Source of the DNA: Ariolimax columbianus
Lineage: Eukaryota > Mollusca > Gastropoda > Stylommatophora > Arionidae
Assembly: GCA_036924085.1 (NCBI GenBank)
Contig: JAVGWX010000002.1
Span: 53,164,605 to 53,228,604 of the forward strand
Direction: 5' to 3'
DNA: 64,000 bases
Shown here piece after piece: positions 44,656 through 55,435 of this stretch; position 1 is the first letter of the stretch, and each line of letters opens with the position of its first letter. The translations under genes and the position numbers were made by a program. The notes under the pieces are model-generated. The model was given only the letters and a program-made list of their open reading frames with translations, was not told the origin of the DNA and ran no database searches.

Positions 44656-44870
44656 AAGTTCAAGATTGCCACTATGGACCTTTGTGCCTGCGGCACAGAC
44701 CCATGACGGCAGAACATATTTTGCAGTTCTGCCCACTGTATACCGACAAAAGAAGTGGCATTTGGCAACAGTCAGTGTCCTTCCACGAGAAGCTGTATGA
44801 AAGTGCACGGAGCCTTTAGTCGACTGCTGTCTTCGTTAGAGTAATTCAAATCGAAGACTGAAGACGAACG
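44656..44870 (+). pseudogene. LINE C-terminal zinc-knuckle remnant
   Basis: Reads PMTAEHILQFCPLYTDKRSG then SFHEKLYESARSL. It is homologous to the segment MTAEHLLQNCPTYEDQREQM of the three young LINE copies but clearly more diverged, and on the opposite strand. Confidence 0.75.
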
Positions 44871-45915
44871 AGGAAAAATAATTTCATCGTGTCACTGACT
44901 AATCTCAACCAGCTTTTAGAACAGCCTCGCAAACAGACAACGTAGATGTTGTTCGTCTGTAGCGCCAACAAATCTCCTGTAATGACGACTGGACATCCAG
45001 CACCCCTTAATTCCGCCTGTGCTGTGATCTTTTGTTCTTGTCCCTGGTCTGCGTTCAGGTCTGACACAGCAACAATCACCCGAATTTAAAATACTGTTTC
45101 TAGTCTTATTTTAATACCATTAAATTGTTTTCCAGGGTTGTTCATCATACGCTGTTGTTGTTAGCCGACGCTGCTAGTGATGACCACTTTGTTCCTTCTT
45201 GATTATGATCCTTTGATAGCAAGTTACAGTGGCTCTGCTTAAATCCTGAGACGAACTGAATAAAGTGGACTTAAGTTCTTCTGGTTTTTTAGTAATATCA
45301 GATTTCTCAGCAGACCCACCACTGTTATAATCTCGATACCCATCTCGTCTACCAGAGAAGACGACGAATACATGGGGGATGGGTGTGGGGTGGGATTGAG
45401 GTTGGGGGGGGGGGGTGTTTGGTCAATATGTTTCCCCTGATCCTGGTGTAAGGTTAGGAATTGGTCAGCATATTTCACATGATCCTGACGGGTTGGAGTA
45501 TTTTGGTCAGCATGTTTCACCTGACCCCGACATGGCGTGAGGTATTATTATGTCTCAACTTACCCTGACGTGAGGTGAGATATTGGTTATTATGTCTCAC
45601 ATTACTCTGACGTAAGTCATGGCTCCCCAACTTTCGAGGTGAACATTTATCCTGAACGACACGTATCTCAACATTAAATGTACCCCAATCCAAAGTCCGT
45701 CCCGTTTCACAATCTCAACGCATGAGGTACGAATCCCGTTGTGTTGAGTTTGGCAGACACGGTTTTTTTTCTTTGTACGATCGCTTCTCCACGTATGTAA
45801 TGTAATGGCAACATACCTGCCAAGAAACTTATAACACCAATTAGGTTTAAATTTGTAAGACATTCTGCAAGGAACACGCTACTTACTTTACTTTGACATA
45901 GAGACAACACAACCA
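44871..45915. other. Unassigned sequence with degenerate repeats and a G run
   Basis: About four diverged units (tggtcagcatgtttcacctg, accctgacgtgaggt) at 45420-45610 and a g-rich run at 45401-45417. 45215-45235 (agcaagttacagtggctc) is the dispersed motif also found near 55200. Confidence 0.5.
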
Positions 45916-45919
45916 ACAA

Positions 45920-46160
45920 CCAAATAGGTATTTGGAATCCTGGTATTAAAACAGGCATGTTGCTAATGCCTGTTGACAGGTAACAGAAGGCTATCCGTAA
46001 TAGGTATTTAGACTTCATGCAGCTTATAGCGCCTGGAAGATGGTAAAAATAATTTCGACATATTTTTTCCTTTAATATTTTAATTTTGGACGGGTAGCAG
46101 CCCGGAATTTTTCACGCTCTCGACTCTGAACACGGGAGTCCGATCTCACTAAGCCAGGCT
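45920..46160 (-). mobile_element. SINE-B copy, inverted and degraded
   Basis: Complement of the SINE-B end (ggaatcctggtattaaaaca), palindromic block remnant and central block (ctcgactctgaacacgggag, tccgatctcacta). The head is missing. Confidence 0.72.
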
Positions 46161-46179
46161 ATCATAAATGGTTTACTTA

Positions 46180-46510
46180 CATTTACTTACAAAAATAGAG
46201 AGACTACAATGGTATGCTAAGATCACTAATAGGAAACTGTGGAAAAGAACCAGATATATCAGCGGAAGATGAAGTGAGTTGAAGGCGCTGAAGTTGGACA
46301 GGACACATTAAGAAAACCAGTTAACAGCAGTGCAAGACAATCCCAAGCAGTCATCAGGGAAGGAGACGATGAGGTAGACCACAACACACATGCAGAAGAT
46401 AGATCAAGGAAACAAGAAATAAGCGGATGGATCTGGCTCGGGACTGAAGAACTTGGCATTTTTATATTGGAGACATGCATGTGCTCCACAGGGAACTGAA
46501 TGATGATGAC
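46180..46510 (+). pseudogene. Heavily degraded LINE C-terminal remnant
   Basis: Readings such as KIERLQWYAKITNRK, then LKLDRTH, then ENQLTAVQDNPKQSSGKETM resemble the tail region of LINE ORF2 proteins. Several stops. Confidence 0.5.
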
Positions 46511-46925
46511 TATCAATTGTGGCTGCACGCACAAGATAGAGGCAGTTTATTTAAAGTGTGTAGGAGATGACACTGACATGACATTAGGAGATGACACTTA
46601 CAAGTCATTTAAAGTCCAGAAAGTTCCAGAAGGGATAATGCTGCCGGGGATGAAGTTGTGGTGACTTATTTAGGCCAGGTATCACGTCTTTATAAGATGG
46701 AGAGTCAGTTCCATTGACCGCTGCCTTTTCTTCCTCAACAATACGCCAGGTACCAATTTACAGCTTGGTTGATAGGAGCATGCTGATAGAAGACATTAAC
46801 CACACCCTTGTGAGATACCACTCCTCTTCCCAGACTCAATAAGCAAAGGCATCGGATTCATCATCTTGTTCTTCTTCTTCTTCTTCGTCATATTTTTCTT
46901 CCTCTTCGTTATGAAAATACGTTGA
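46511..46925. other. Unassigned sequence with (CTT)n
   Basis: A cttcttcttctt run at 46868-46890 leads into the partial SINE-C. Nothing else was recognised. Confidence 0.4.
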
Positions 46926-46929
46926 TGAC

Positions 46930-47205
46930 ATTGTGTCGTAGTTTACGGTGAGGCTGCGATATCTGCCCCTTTCAGCCCGACACATCCGATTTCAGCTGAC
47001 ATTTTTGGATACCGGATTTACCTTCCTATTGTGATCTCCATTCTCTAGTGCAAGTCCACATTAGTGTAGCCGGTTTCCAGTGCCACCGCCTCTTGGAAGC
47101 CGGATTTGATCTCGGTCAGCGACGGTTCGCTGACCCTAATGCAAGCAGTCGGCTAAGAGTCTCTGGCTGCTGTCTCAGCCTCGCATCCTCCTCTCCACAC
47201 GTCTT
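46930..47205 (+). mobile_element. Partial, diverged SINE-C copy
   Basis: Matches tgtgtcgtagtttac, tgcgatatctgcccctttca, cgacacatccgatttcagct and caagcagtcggcta of SINE-C with many changes. The 35-bp array begins straight after it. Confidence 0.7.
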
Positions 47206-47211
47206 CACATC

Positions 47212-48362
47212 TACATTCTGGGCCCACTAAAGGAGGGAGCACCATCTACATGCTGGGTCCACTAAAGGAGGGGGCACCATCTACATTATGGGCCCACTAA
47301 AGGAGGTAGCACCATCTACATTCCAGGCCCACTAAAGGAGGCAGAACCATCTACATTCTGGGCCCACTAAAGCAGGTGACACCATCTACATTCTGGGTCC
47401 ACTACAGGAGGCAACATCGTCTACATTCTGGGTCCACTATAGGAGGCGGTACCATCTACATGCTGGGCCCACTAAAGGAGTTGGCACTACCTACATTCTG
47501 GGCCCACTATAGGAGGTGGCACCATCTAAATTATGAGCCCACTAAAGGATGTGACACCATCTATATTTTGGGCCAACTATAGGAGGTGGCATCATCTACA
47601 TTATGGGCCCACTAAAGGAGGTGACACCATTTACATTCTGGGCCCACTAAAGGAGGTCGCACCATCTGCATTCTGGGCCCACTAAAGGAGGTGACACCAT
47701 CTACATTCTGGGCCCACATAAAGGAGGTGACACCATCTACATTCTGGGCCCACTAAAGGAGGTGGCTCCATCTACATTCTGGGCCCACTAAAAGAGGTAG
47801 CACCATCTACATTTTGGGCCCACTAAAGAAGGTGACACTATCTACATTATGGGGCCACTAAAGGAGGTAGCACCATCTATATTCTGGGCCCACTAAAGGA
47901 GGTGGCTCCATCTACATTCTGGGCCCACTAAAGGAGGTGGCTCCATCTACATTCTTGGCCCACTAAAGGCGGTGGCTCCATCTACATTCTGGGCCCACTA
48001 AAGGAGGTGGCTACATCTACATTCTGGGTCCACTAAAGGAGGTGGCTCCATCTACATTTTGGGCCCACTAAAGGAGGTGGCTCCATCTACATTCTGGGCC
48101 CACTAAAGGAGGTAGCATAATATACATTCTGGGCCCACTAAAGGAGGTAGCACCATCTACATTTTGGGCCCACTAAAGGAGGTGACACTATCTACATTAT
48201 GGGCCTACTAAAGGAGGTGACACCATCTACATTATGGGTCCACTAAAGGAGGTGGCACCATCTACATTATATGCCCACTAAAGGAGGTAGCACCATCTAC
48301 ATTCCGGGCCCACTAAAGGAGGCGGCACCATCTACATTCTGGGCCCACTAAAGGAGGTGGCT
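47212..48362. repeat. 35-bp tandem array
   Basis: About 33 units of 35 bp (ctacattctgggcccactaa plus aggaggtggcaccat). Variants at the ggtggc/ggtgac/ggtagc position are scattered. Confidence 0.96.
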
Positions 48363-48640
48363 GCAGGGTGAGCCCTCATGCACCCTGACTCCCAAGTGAC
48401 GTCACATTTTGTTACTTGGATTTTAAAATGTATTTCCTTTTTTAATTGTCCTAGCTGTCTCGTTTTATCTATGGGTTTTTTTGTGCATTGTATAGGCGCT
48501 TCTTAATAGCCTTATTTGGTCAAAACATCGATCGAATTATGTTCTTATTTTTGTTAATTAAACGATTTTTCAAGTGTTTTAACTGCCATTGGTCTCCAAT
48601 TGTCAGGACAGCCAGTAACATACATTATAAACATTAATCT
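48363..48640. other. Unassigned sequence between arrays
   Basis: Nothing recognised. Confidence 0.3.
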
Positions 48641-50035
48641 ATAATACACATCCTTCTTTTACATAAACAACACACAATATTTTGGTTCTATGTAAATAGC
48701 ACACACGATCTCTCTTTTCTATAAATAACACACATGATGTCTCTTTTCTATAAATAACACACACGATGTATCTTGTCTTTAAATAACACACACGATGTAG
48801 TTTTTCTATAAATGACACACACGATGCATATTTTCTATAAATAACACACACGATGTATCTTTTCTATAAATAACACACACGATTTAGGTTCTATATAAAT
48901 AACACACACGATTTAGGTTCTATATAAATAACACCCACGATGCATCTTTTCTATAAATAACACACACGATGTATCTTGTCTTTAAATAAAACACACGATG
49001 TAGTTTTTCTATAAATAACACACGCGATGCATATTTTCTATAAATAACACACACGATGTATCTTTTCTATAAATAACACACACGATTTAGGTTCTATATA
49101 AATAACACCCACGATGCATCTTTTCTATAAATAACACACACGATGCTTCTTTTCTATAAATAAAACACACGATTTAGGTTTTATATAAATAACACCCACG
49201 ATTTAGGTTTTATATAAATAACACACACGATTTAAGTTCTATATAAATAACACACACGATGTATCTTTTCTATAAATAACACAAACGCTGTATATTTTCT
49301 ATAAATAACACACGCGATGTATCTTTTCCATAAATGGTACACACTATTTAGCTTACATATAAACCAAACACAGGATCTAGGTTTTATATAAATAACACAC
49401 ACAATTTAGGTTCTATATAAATAACCACACGATTTAGGTTCTATATAAATAACCACACGATTTAGGTTCTATATAAATAACCATAAGATTTAGGTTCTAA
49501 ATAAATAACACACACGATTTAGGTTCTATATAAATAACACACACGATTTATGTTCTATATAAATAACACACACGAGTTATTTAATATAAATAACCCACAC
49601 GATGTATCTTCTGTACAAATGAGACACATAATTTAGCTTATGTTTAAATACAGTACACGATTTAGCTTATGTATAAATAGCACACACGATGAATCTTTTC
49701 TATATTTACCACACACGATACTATGTTTGTATAATTAGAACACGATTTAGCTTCTGTATAAATAAAACACAAGATTCAGCTTCTGTATAAGTAACACTCA
49801 TGGTTTTACTTCTGTTTAAATAGCACACACAATGTATAATTTGTATAAATAACGCACATGATTTATCTTCTGTAAAAGCAACACACGCAAAGTGTCTCTT
49901 GTATAAATAACACATATGACGCTGGTGTGTAAATAACACACAAATTGTTTGTCTAATAACGGGCACGATTATTTCTTCTTTAAATAATACATTTAAATGT
50001 TTGCCTAAATAATATAATTATTTAAAATAAAACAA
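48641..50035. repeat. 28-29-bp AT-rich tandem array, left part
   Basis: About 45 units (ctataaataacacacacgat plus gtatctttt or ttaggttc). It becomes diverged after 49580. Related units (gtctaaataacacatatcaa) reappear at 52146-52430 beyond a block of transposable-element remnants. Confidence 0.94.
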
Positions 50036-50039
50036 TTCG

Positions 50040-50300
50040 CAATCTAACAAACACTGCATGGAGAGCATCAGCTGTTGCACTATGTCTCTCAGCGGCAGAG
50101 TATGCAGCACCAGTATAAAATGCATCTACGCACATGAAACAGGTCGAAATGGCAGTAAATGAGACATGCCGAATTGTAGCAGGATGCCTTAAATCGACAC
50201 CAACGGACAAAGTCTGTGATATCGCTGGTATCACATCTCCGGATATTAGAAGATATGTCGCATCTGAAGTTGAGAGACTTAGCTTTCCATCGTTGTCGAT
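50040..50300 (+). pseudogene. LINE C-terminal fragment
   Basis: The + strand reads ASAVALCLSAAEYAAPV, a stop, then STHMKQVEMAVNETCRIVAG and DKVCDIAGITSPDIRRYVAS. This wording is typical of the region after the RT domain in a LINE family. Only this segment is left. Confidence 0.75.
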
Positions 50301-50304
50301 GAGG

Positions 50305-51405
50305 ACCGCCGACATCATCATAGTCACAGATGCCCCTGTTGGGTGTGGGTGCGCATGTAGCTGAACAGGCCAATGCGAGAGCGAAAACATCTGCTACATA
50401 ACGGGCACACGAGGTCTGTACAAGATGATGGTGTTCCCGCGGTTCGTGATTTATGGGTCTCGCGTCTGCTCTGGGCTTTCACAACACGGTGGTCTTCGCT
50501 GGTAGCTACACCCGATTTGACTGCGCTTCTCCAGTCAGATCTGTTTTGCGCATGACATTCCCAGGTGTCGACGTCTATCTGGCAACTTTTGAGTGAGTCC
50601 CTCAGACCGTCTTTAAAACGTTTCTTTGTCGCCCTCTCTCGCGCCACCCCACTTTCAGCTCGCCGTAGAGAAGCTTCTTTGGGGGCTCCGTTCGAACGAG
50701 GTGTCCGGCCCATCCTAGTCGTGCTTTTTCTAGCAGTGCATGGATGCTGGGTATGTTAGCCCTCGAGAGAACCTCGATGTCAGTGACACGACCTTGCCAT
50801 CGGATGTGGAATATTCGCCTCAGGCAACCTGTGTGGAAGTGGTTTAACGTCCTTGCATGTCCAGAGTATACAGTCCAGCTTTCGCAGGCGTAGAGTAGGG
50901 TTGGAATGTTGATGGCGCGGTAGACTTTGAGTTTGGCTTTGACGCCGATATTTCGACGTTCCCACACCATCGAGCGCATTCTGCCAAAGGCTGTGCTGGC
51001 CCTTGCTATTAAGCTTGTCACCTCATCGTCGAGGCTGACATATCTCAACAGCGTTCTGCCCAGATACGTAAATTTGTCTACGACATTCAGCGTTTGCCCG
51101 ACGACTTAAGTCTTTGGTGTTGTGTACGGCATGCCTGGTGCTGGTTGGTACATGCCCTCTGTTTTCTTGGCATTTATGGTTAGGCAAAAGTTTTTGCATG
51201 CCGCCGAGAACTGGTCCATTCCAACCTGCATGTTCAGTTCTGAGTTGCTGATCAGAGCGCAGTCGTCAGCAAATACAAGTTCTCTGATTATGTCGCCATC
51301 CAGTTTTGTTTTGGCCTTCATTCTTCTGGGATTGAGTAGCTTGCCATCCGTGCTGTACCTTATGGGTATGGAGCACATCCATTTTTGAACATACAGCAGA
51401 ACAAA
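50305..51405 (-). pseudogene. LINE RT 3' half, minus strand, with C-terminal zinc motif
   Basis: On the minus strand 51420-51106 holds IRYSTDGKLLNPRRMKAKTK then IIRELVFADDCALISNSELN, where FADD is the RT catalytic motif C. After a stop (near 51108), 51048-50602 gives VKAKLKVYRAINIPTLLYAC, then CLRRIFHIRWQGR, then LGWAGHLVRT. After a frameshift, 50713-50324 ends with CPLCSRCFRSRIGLFSYMRTH, a C2H2-like terminal zinc motif. A (gat)n tail at about 50310-50320 marks the 3' end. The element is 5'-truncated within the RT and dead. Confidence 0.85.
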
Positions 51406-51419
51406 TACCACTGGAATCA

Positions 51420-51815
51420 AGGGACAGTTTTCTGCGAACTGTACATCCCTCAGAACAGAGCCCCGAGAGAAACGGCATAGAAAAGTGCAGTAAAAAGAAC
51501 GGTGAAGGTTGGATGGAGATCAAAGAACAAACTGCACGAGGACACGATTTGCCATATACTACGTGGAGATATCTGAACAGGTTAAGAACAGGTCTGTCCA
51601 GGTGTGGGTCTAACCTGAACAAGGGGGGATAAGTAGACAATTAATATTGCGAATGTGGGGCCGTCCAGAACCCGGAACACCTGATTATATGCCCTAGGAT
51701 GCAGGAATCCTGAGCAGCGGAGGACCATATGGTGGCAAATGAAAGAGAACTGGCGGTGGCTGGTTGTTTGGCGAAAACTATGTGAGGTTGCCGGACACGG
51801 AAAATAAGGAAGTCT
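51420..51815 (+). pseudogene. LINE C-terminal remnant with CxC...H...C motif
   Basis: The + strand reads LNRLRTGLSRCGSNLNKGGI, then CECGAVQNPEHLIICPRMQE, a stop, then EDHMVANERELAVAGCLAK. It is of the same family as the minus-strand remnant at 62690-63000. It stands head-to-head with the minus-strand LINE at 50305-51405. Confidence 0.8.
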
Positions 51816-51825
51816 AAAAAATACT

Positions 51826-52145
51826 TACTTGGAATCCTGGTATTCAAACAGACACGTTAAATGTCTTTTACCATGTAGCCGAAGGCTTCGGATATGCGTA
51901 GTAGGTACTTTAGAACTTGCTGCGACGTACTAGGCCTGGGGGAAGGTACAACTAATTTTGGTAGATTTTTAACTAGAGTTTTTTAATTTTGTCCTGGCAA
52001 AACCAGATTTCTAATTACCCAGAGATTTTTAACGTGCTCGACACTGAACACGGGAGTCCGATTTCACTACCCAGAGATCAGGGGAATTTTTAGCAGAAGA
52101 TCCACGTGAGAAAATCCCTGTCTGCATCGTGATTTGAATGTGATT
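51826..52145 (-). mobile_element. SINE-B copy, inverted
   Basis: Complement of SINE-B from its end (ttggaatcctggtattcaaa), palindrome (gccgaaggcttcgg), central block (acgtgctcgacactgaacac) and into the head region (gtgatttgaatgtgattcga). It abuts the resumed AT-rich array. Confidence 0.83.
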
Positions 52146-52455
52146 CGAATTCTAAATAATACACTAAATTAATCTTTTGTCTAAATAACACATATCAACA
52201 TTCTGTATAAATAACAGATAAAATGATTTTGTAATAAAACATATACATTGACGTGTCTAAATAACACATCAATCTTTTATTAAAAAACACATATCAATCA
52301 TTTTTGTCAAATTAACACATAACAATCCTTTGTCTAAATAACACAAACGATGCGTCGTTTGCCTAACTAAATAACGCACTACATCAATTTTTGACTAAAA
52401 AACACACATCAATTTCTTTTTTAAATAAACCCCCCCCCCCGCCCCCCCCCCCCCC
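52146..52455. repeat. AT-rich tandem array, right part, ending in a C run
   Basis: Diverged units (ttttgtctaaataacacata) continuing the array at 48641-50035. 52431-52455 is a run of c broken by one g, a stretch prone to sequencing or assembly error. Confidence 0.85.
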
Positions 52456-53240
52456 TAATATATTTTGTCTGACTATAACACACAACATTCAGATTCTGTC
52501 TAACTATGACACACAACATGAATATTTTGTCTGACTTTGACACACAACATGAATATATGAATATTTTGTCTAACTATGACACACAATATGAATGTTTTGT
52601 CTAACTTTAACACACAACATGAATATTTTGTCTGACTTTGACACACAACATGAATATTTTGTCTAACTATAACGCACAACATTTATGTTTTGTCTGACTA
52701 TAACACATAACATGAATATTTTGTATAACTATAACACACAACATGAATATTTTGTCTAACTGTAACACACAACATGAATATTTTGTCTAACTGTAACACA
52801 CAACATTTATGTTTTGTCTAACTTTAACACACAACATTAATATTTTGTCTAACTGTAACACCAAACATTTATGTTTTGTCTGACTATAACACACAACATG
52901 AATATTTTGTCTAACTATAACACACAACATTAATATTTTGTCTAACAATGACAAGCAACATGAATATTTTGTTTAATTATAACACACAACGTGAATATGT
53001 TGTCTAACTATAACACACAACATGAATATTTTGTCTAACTATAACACACAACATGAATATTTTGTCTAACTATAACACACAACATGAATATTTTGTCTAA
53101 CTGTAACACACAACATGAATATTTTGTCTAACTATAACACACAACATGAATATTTTGTCTAACTATAACACACAACATGAATATTTTGTCTAATTATAAC
53201 ACACCACTTGTTATGTTTTGTCTAACTATAACAAAGAACA
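52456..53240. repeat. 31-bp tandem array next to VAChT
   Basis: About 24 units of 31 bp (aacacacaacatgaatattt plus tgtctaactat). Each unit contains ctaac/ctaact, which resembles a metazoan intron branch-point sequence. The array ends about 10 bp before the proposed splice acceptor of the VAChT exon. Confidence 0.95.
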
Positions 53241-53253
53241 TGCATCTTTCCAG
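53241..53253 (+). promoter_or_regulatory. Probable splice acceptor for the VAChT exon
   Basis: tgcatctttccag is a short pyrimidine tract ending in AG. The exon would begin at 53254, 17 bases before the ATG. In known cholinergic loci the VAChT reading frame is joined to a shared upstream non-coding exon, which fits. No upstream exon was recognised in the window. Confidence 0.55.
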
Positions 53254-53270
53254 TTGATATAAGAACCAAG

Positions 53271-55034
53271 ATGGCCATCTATTCTCGAGTAACACATATT
53301 GGGCACATCAAGTGGCAACACTTCCAGGACAAGATTCGAGATCCCAGATCTCAGAGACGCCTCGTACTAGTCATTGTTTGTATCGCCTTGCTCCTGGACA
53401 ACATGCTGTACATGGTAATCGTGCCAATTATACCAAACTATCTAGCCCGACAAAAGAAGGATCTGGAAGAGACCAAGTACCAGTATCGATATTACGACGT
53501 CACTCACTCATCCAATTTAAGCATAGGCGTAACTCACGGCTATGTTATGGCGCACAAACTCAACCCTAGCGGTCAGTTCAAGAACGGGGAGATAGTCAAC
53601 GTTCCAGAAGATGCCATTTTAGCTACAAACAACACCTTTCACCCAGAGCATCACGATAACAGAATCTACCTTCTGAAAATACCCGTGCCTCCACCGCCGA
53701 TATCGTATGGCGACGAAGGTTTAGCTATAGGCGTTCTATTTGCTTCCAAGGCCATCTGTCAGCTGTTTGTGAACCCTTTTACTGGTGGTCTGATAGACAG
53801 AATAGGCTACGACATTCCAATGATGATTGGATTAACTATCATGTTTCTATCCACGTTCGTCTTTGCATTTGGAGAAAGTTATGCTGTGTTGTTCCTAGCT
53901 CGAAGTCTTCAGGGGCTAGGCTCAGCCTTTGCAGACACATCAGGGTTAGCCATGATCGCAGACCGCTTTACAGAGGAGACAGAAAGAACAAAGTCTCTGG
54001 GCATCGCCCTGGCATTTATCTCTTTCGGAAGCTTGTTTGCTCCGCCATTCGGTGGTATCCTTTATCAATTTACCGGCAAAACGGCGCCATTTGTAATCCT
54101 AGCTCTAGTGTGTCTGATTGACGGCGTTCTAATGATCCTCGTCATGAAGCCAGTTCGTCTGGAACGCTCCATGCTGACCCGGGACGAGAGGCCTACAGGG
54201 ACTCCCATTTACAAGCTTCTCATGGACCCATATATCGCTATTACCGCTGGTGCTCTCGCCATGGCTAACGTGTCCTTGGCCTTCCTTGAACCAACTATAT
54301 CTTTATGGATGAAGATCACTATGGACGCAGATGAGTGGCAGATTGGCTTCTGCTGGCTTCCCGCATTCATTCCTCATGTACTCGGTGTCTACATCACGGT
54401 CAAGCTTGCCTATAAATTTAAACAATACCAATGGCTAATGGCGTTGATTGGGCTTGCAGTGGAAGGCATCTCCTGCTTCTTCATTCCCTTCTCCAATAAG
54501 TTCTTCATCGTTATTTTTCCTATCATGGGCCTCTGCTTCGGCATCGCTCTCGTCGACACAGCCCTCCTGCCCACACTAGGTTACCTAGTTGATGTTAGAC
54601 ATACCAGTGTATATGGAAGTGTTTACGCAATCGCAGACATTTCCTACTCGCTAGCGTACGCCATCGGCCCGATCGTTGCTGGCAGCATCGTCACCAGCAT
54701 TGGCTTCTTGTGGTTGAACATACTCATCTTCTTGACCAATATCCTCTACGCCCCTCTCCTCATCCTCCTTCGCAACATCTACATGTACAAACCATTCGAT
54801 AACGACAACGAGATCCTCATCGACGATCCTCCTCCAAAGACCTACAACACCTACGTGCAAAACGGGGGACTTCACGGCAAAGCACAGATCCTCACTGATG
54901 GAGACAACTTTGCCAGCCATCTAAAGATCAGCAACAAGAAAAGCAAAGAGATCGACTGTTACCCATCTCCCACGGAGCCAGACTACGTTTACAGCAAGGA
55001 CACACCTCACAACTTTTACAACAACGTTCATTGA
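53271..55034 (+). CDS. SLC18A3: Vesicular acetylcholine transporter (VAChT)
   Basis: A proton antiporter that loads acetylcholine into synaptic vesicles (major facilitator superfamily, SLC18/unc-17 family, 12 membrane spans). The uninterrupted 587-residue frame has the family hallmarks. TM1 (about 29-58) carries Asp43 in LLLDNMLYMVIVPIIPNYL. A long lumenal loop (59-148) has N-glycosylation sequons at Asn82 and Asn120. TM2 carries Lys160 (ASKAICQLFVNPFTGGLIDR). TM10-11 carries Asp429 (ALVDTALLPTLGYLVDVRH) and Asp456 (YAIADISYSLAYAIGP). The Asp pair has the 27-residue spacing known from rat VAChT, where these and the TM2 Lys act in transport. The cytosolic tail has an acidic dileucine-type sorting signal, D512-NEI-L516-I517. 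The start is supported by context (caagATGG), the nearby acceptor and a normal N-terminus. It ends with tga at 55032-55034. The gene is intact and is the only confident host gene here. VMAT is less likely because the TM10-11 wording is VAChT-like. Confidence 0.97.
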   Translation: MAIYSRVTHIGHIKWQHFQDKIRDPRSQRRLVLVIVCIALLLDNMLYMVIVPIIPNYLARQKKDLEETKYQYRYYDVTHSSNLSIGVTHGYVMAHKLNPSGQFKNGEIVNVPEDAILATNNTFHPEHHDNRIYLLKIPVPPPPISYGDEGLAIGVLFASKAICQLFVNPFTGGLIDRIGYDIPMMIGLTIMFLSTFVFAFGESYAVLFLARSLQGLGSAFADTSGLAMIADRFTEETERTKSLGIALAFISFGSLFAPPFGGILYQFTGKTAPFVILALVCLIDGVLMILVMKPVRLERSMLTRDERPTGTPIYKLLMDPYIAITAGALAMANVSLAFLEPTISLWMKITMDADEWQIGFCWLPAFIPHVLGVYITVKLAYKFKQYQWLMALIGLAVEGISCFFIPFSNKFFIVIFPIMGLCFGIALVDTALLPTLGYLVDVRHTSVYGSVYAIADISYSLAYAIGPIVAGSIVTSIGFLWLNILIFLTNILYAPLLILLRNIYMYKPFDNDNEILIDDPPPKTYNTYVQNGGLHGKAQILTDGDNFASHLKISNKKSKEIDCYPSPTEPDYVYSKDTPHNFYNNVH

Positions 55035-55435
55035 CAGAAACTACGGTCATTAGTCGTAGAGCTCCGTAAATGTACCACACATTCAAGTGAATGTAATAAT
55101 CAAGTGGGATGTAGTAAAACTAAAAATCAAATGGTATTGATGACATGTTGTTGAAGCTGCTCGTGGCTGTATCCTTCGCCCTTGATGACGTGTCTCTGGT
55201 AGCAGGTTACAGTGGCTCTTCTTGTATTCTAAGGCGTACTGAGTCCTCATGGCTGTAGTGCAATGTTAAATTACTCAATAGACTCGCCAACAACGGGGGA
55301 TCTCAGTGTCGATCCCCAACTCGTTGGCCCGGCTGCTGTAACACGTCATATTCCCAGCTGCACGTTAATGAAGGCGGGAGTTGGGTTCTATACCCTGGCT
55401 CGGATCCTAACCTTCGCCACTAATTAAGGACATGC
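55035..55435 (+). other. Region after VAChT, probable 3' UTR
   Basis: No AATAAA was found close to the stop by eye. 55195-55220 (ggtagcaggttacagtggct) is the dispersed motif also seen near 6045, 33160, 43760 and 45220. No choline acetyltransferase exon was recognised. Confidence 0.35.

Noticed and set aside
47212..48362. Coding repeat protein in the 35-bp array
   Set aside because: A 35-bp unit shifts frame at every repeat and stops occur; no long frame exists.
52431..52455. C run as a possible G-quadruplex regulatory element before VAChT
   Set aside because: A plain homopolymer broken by one g within a degenerate array; more likely a microsatellite or an assembly weak point.
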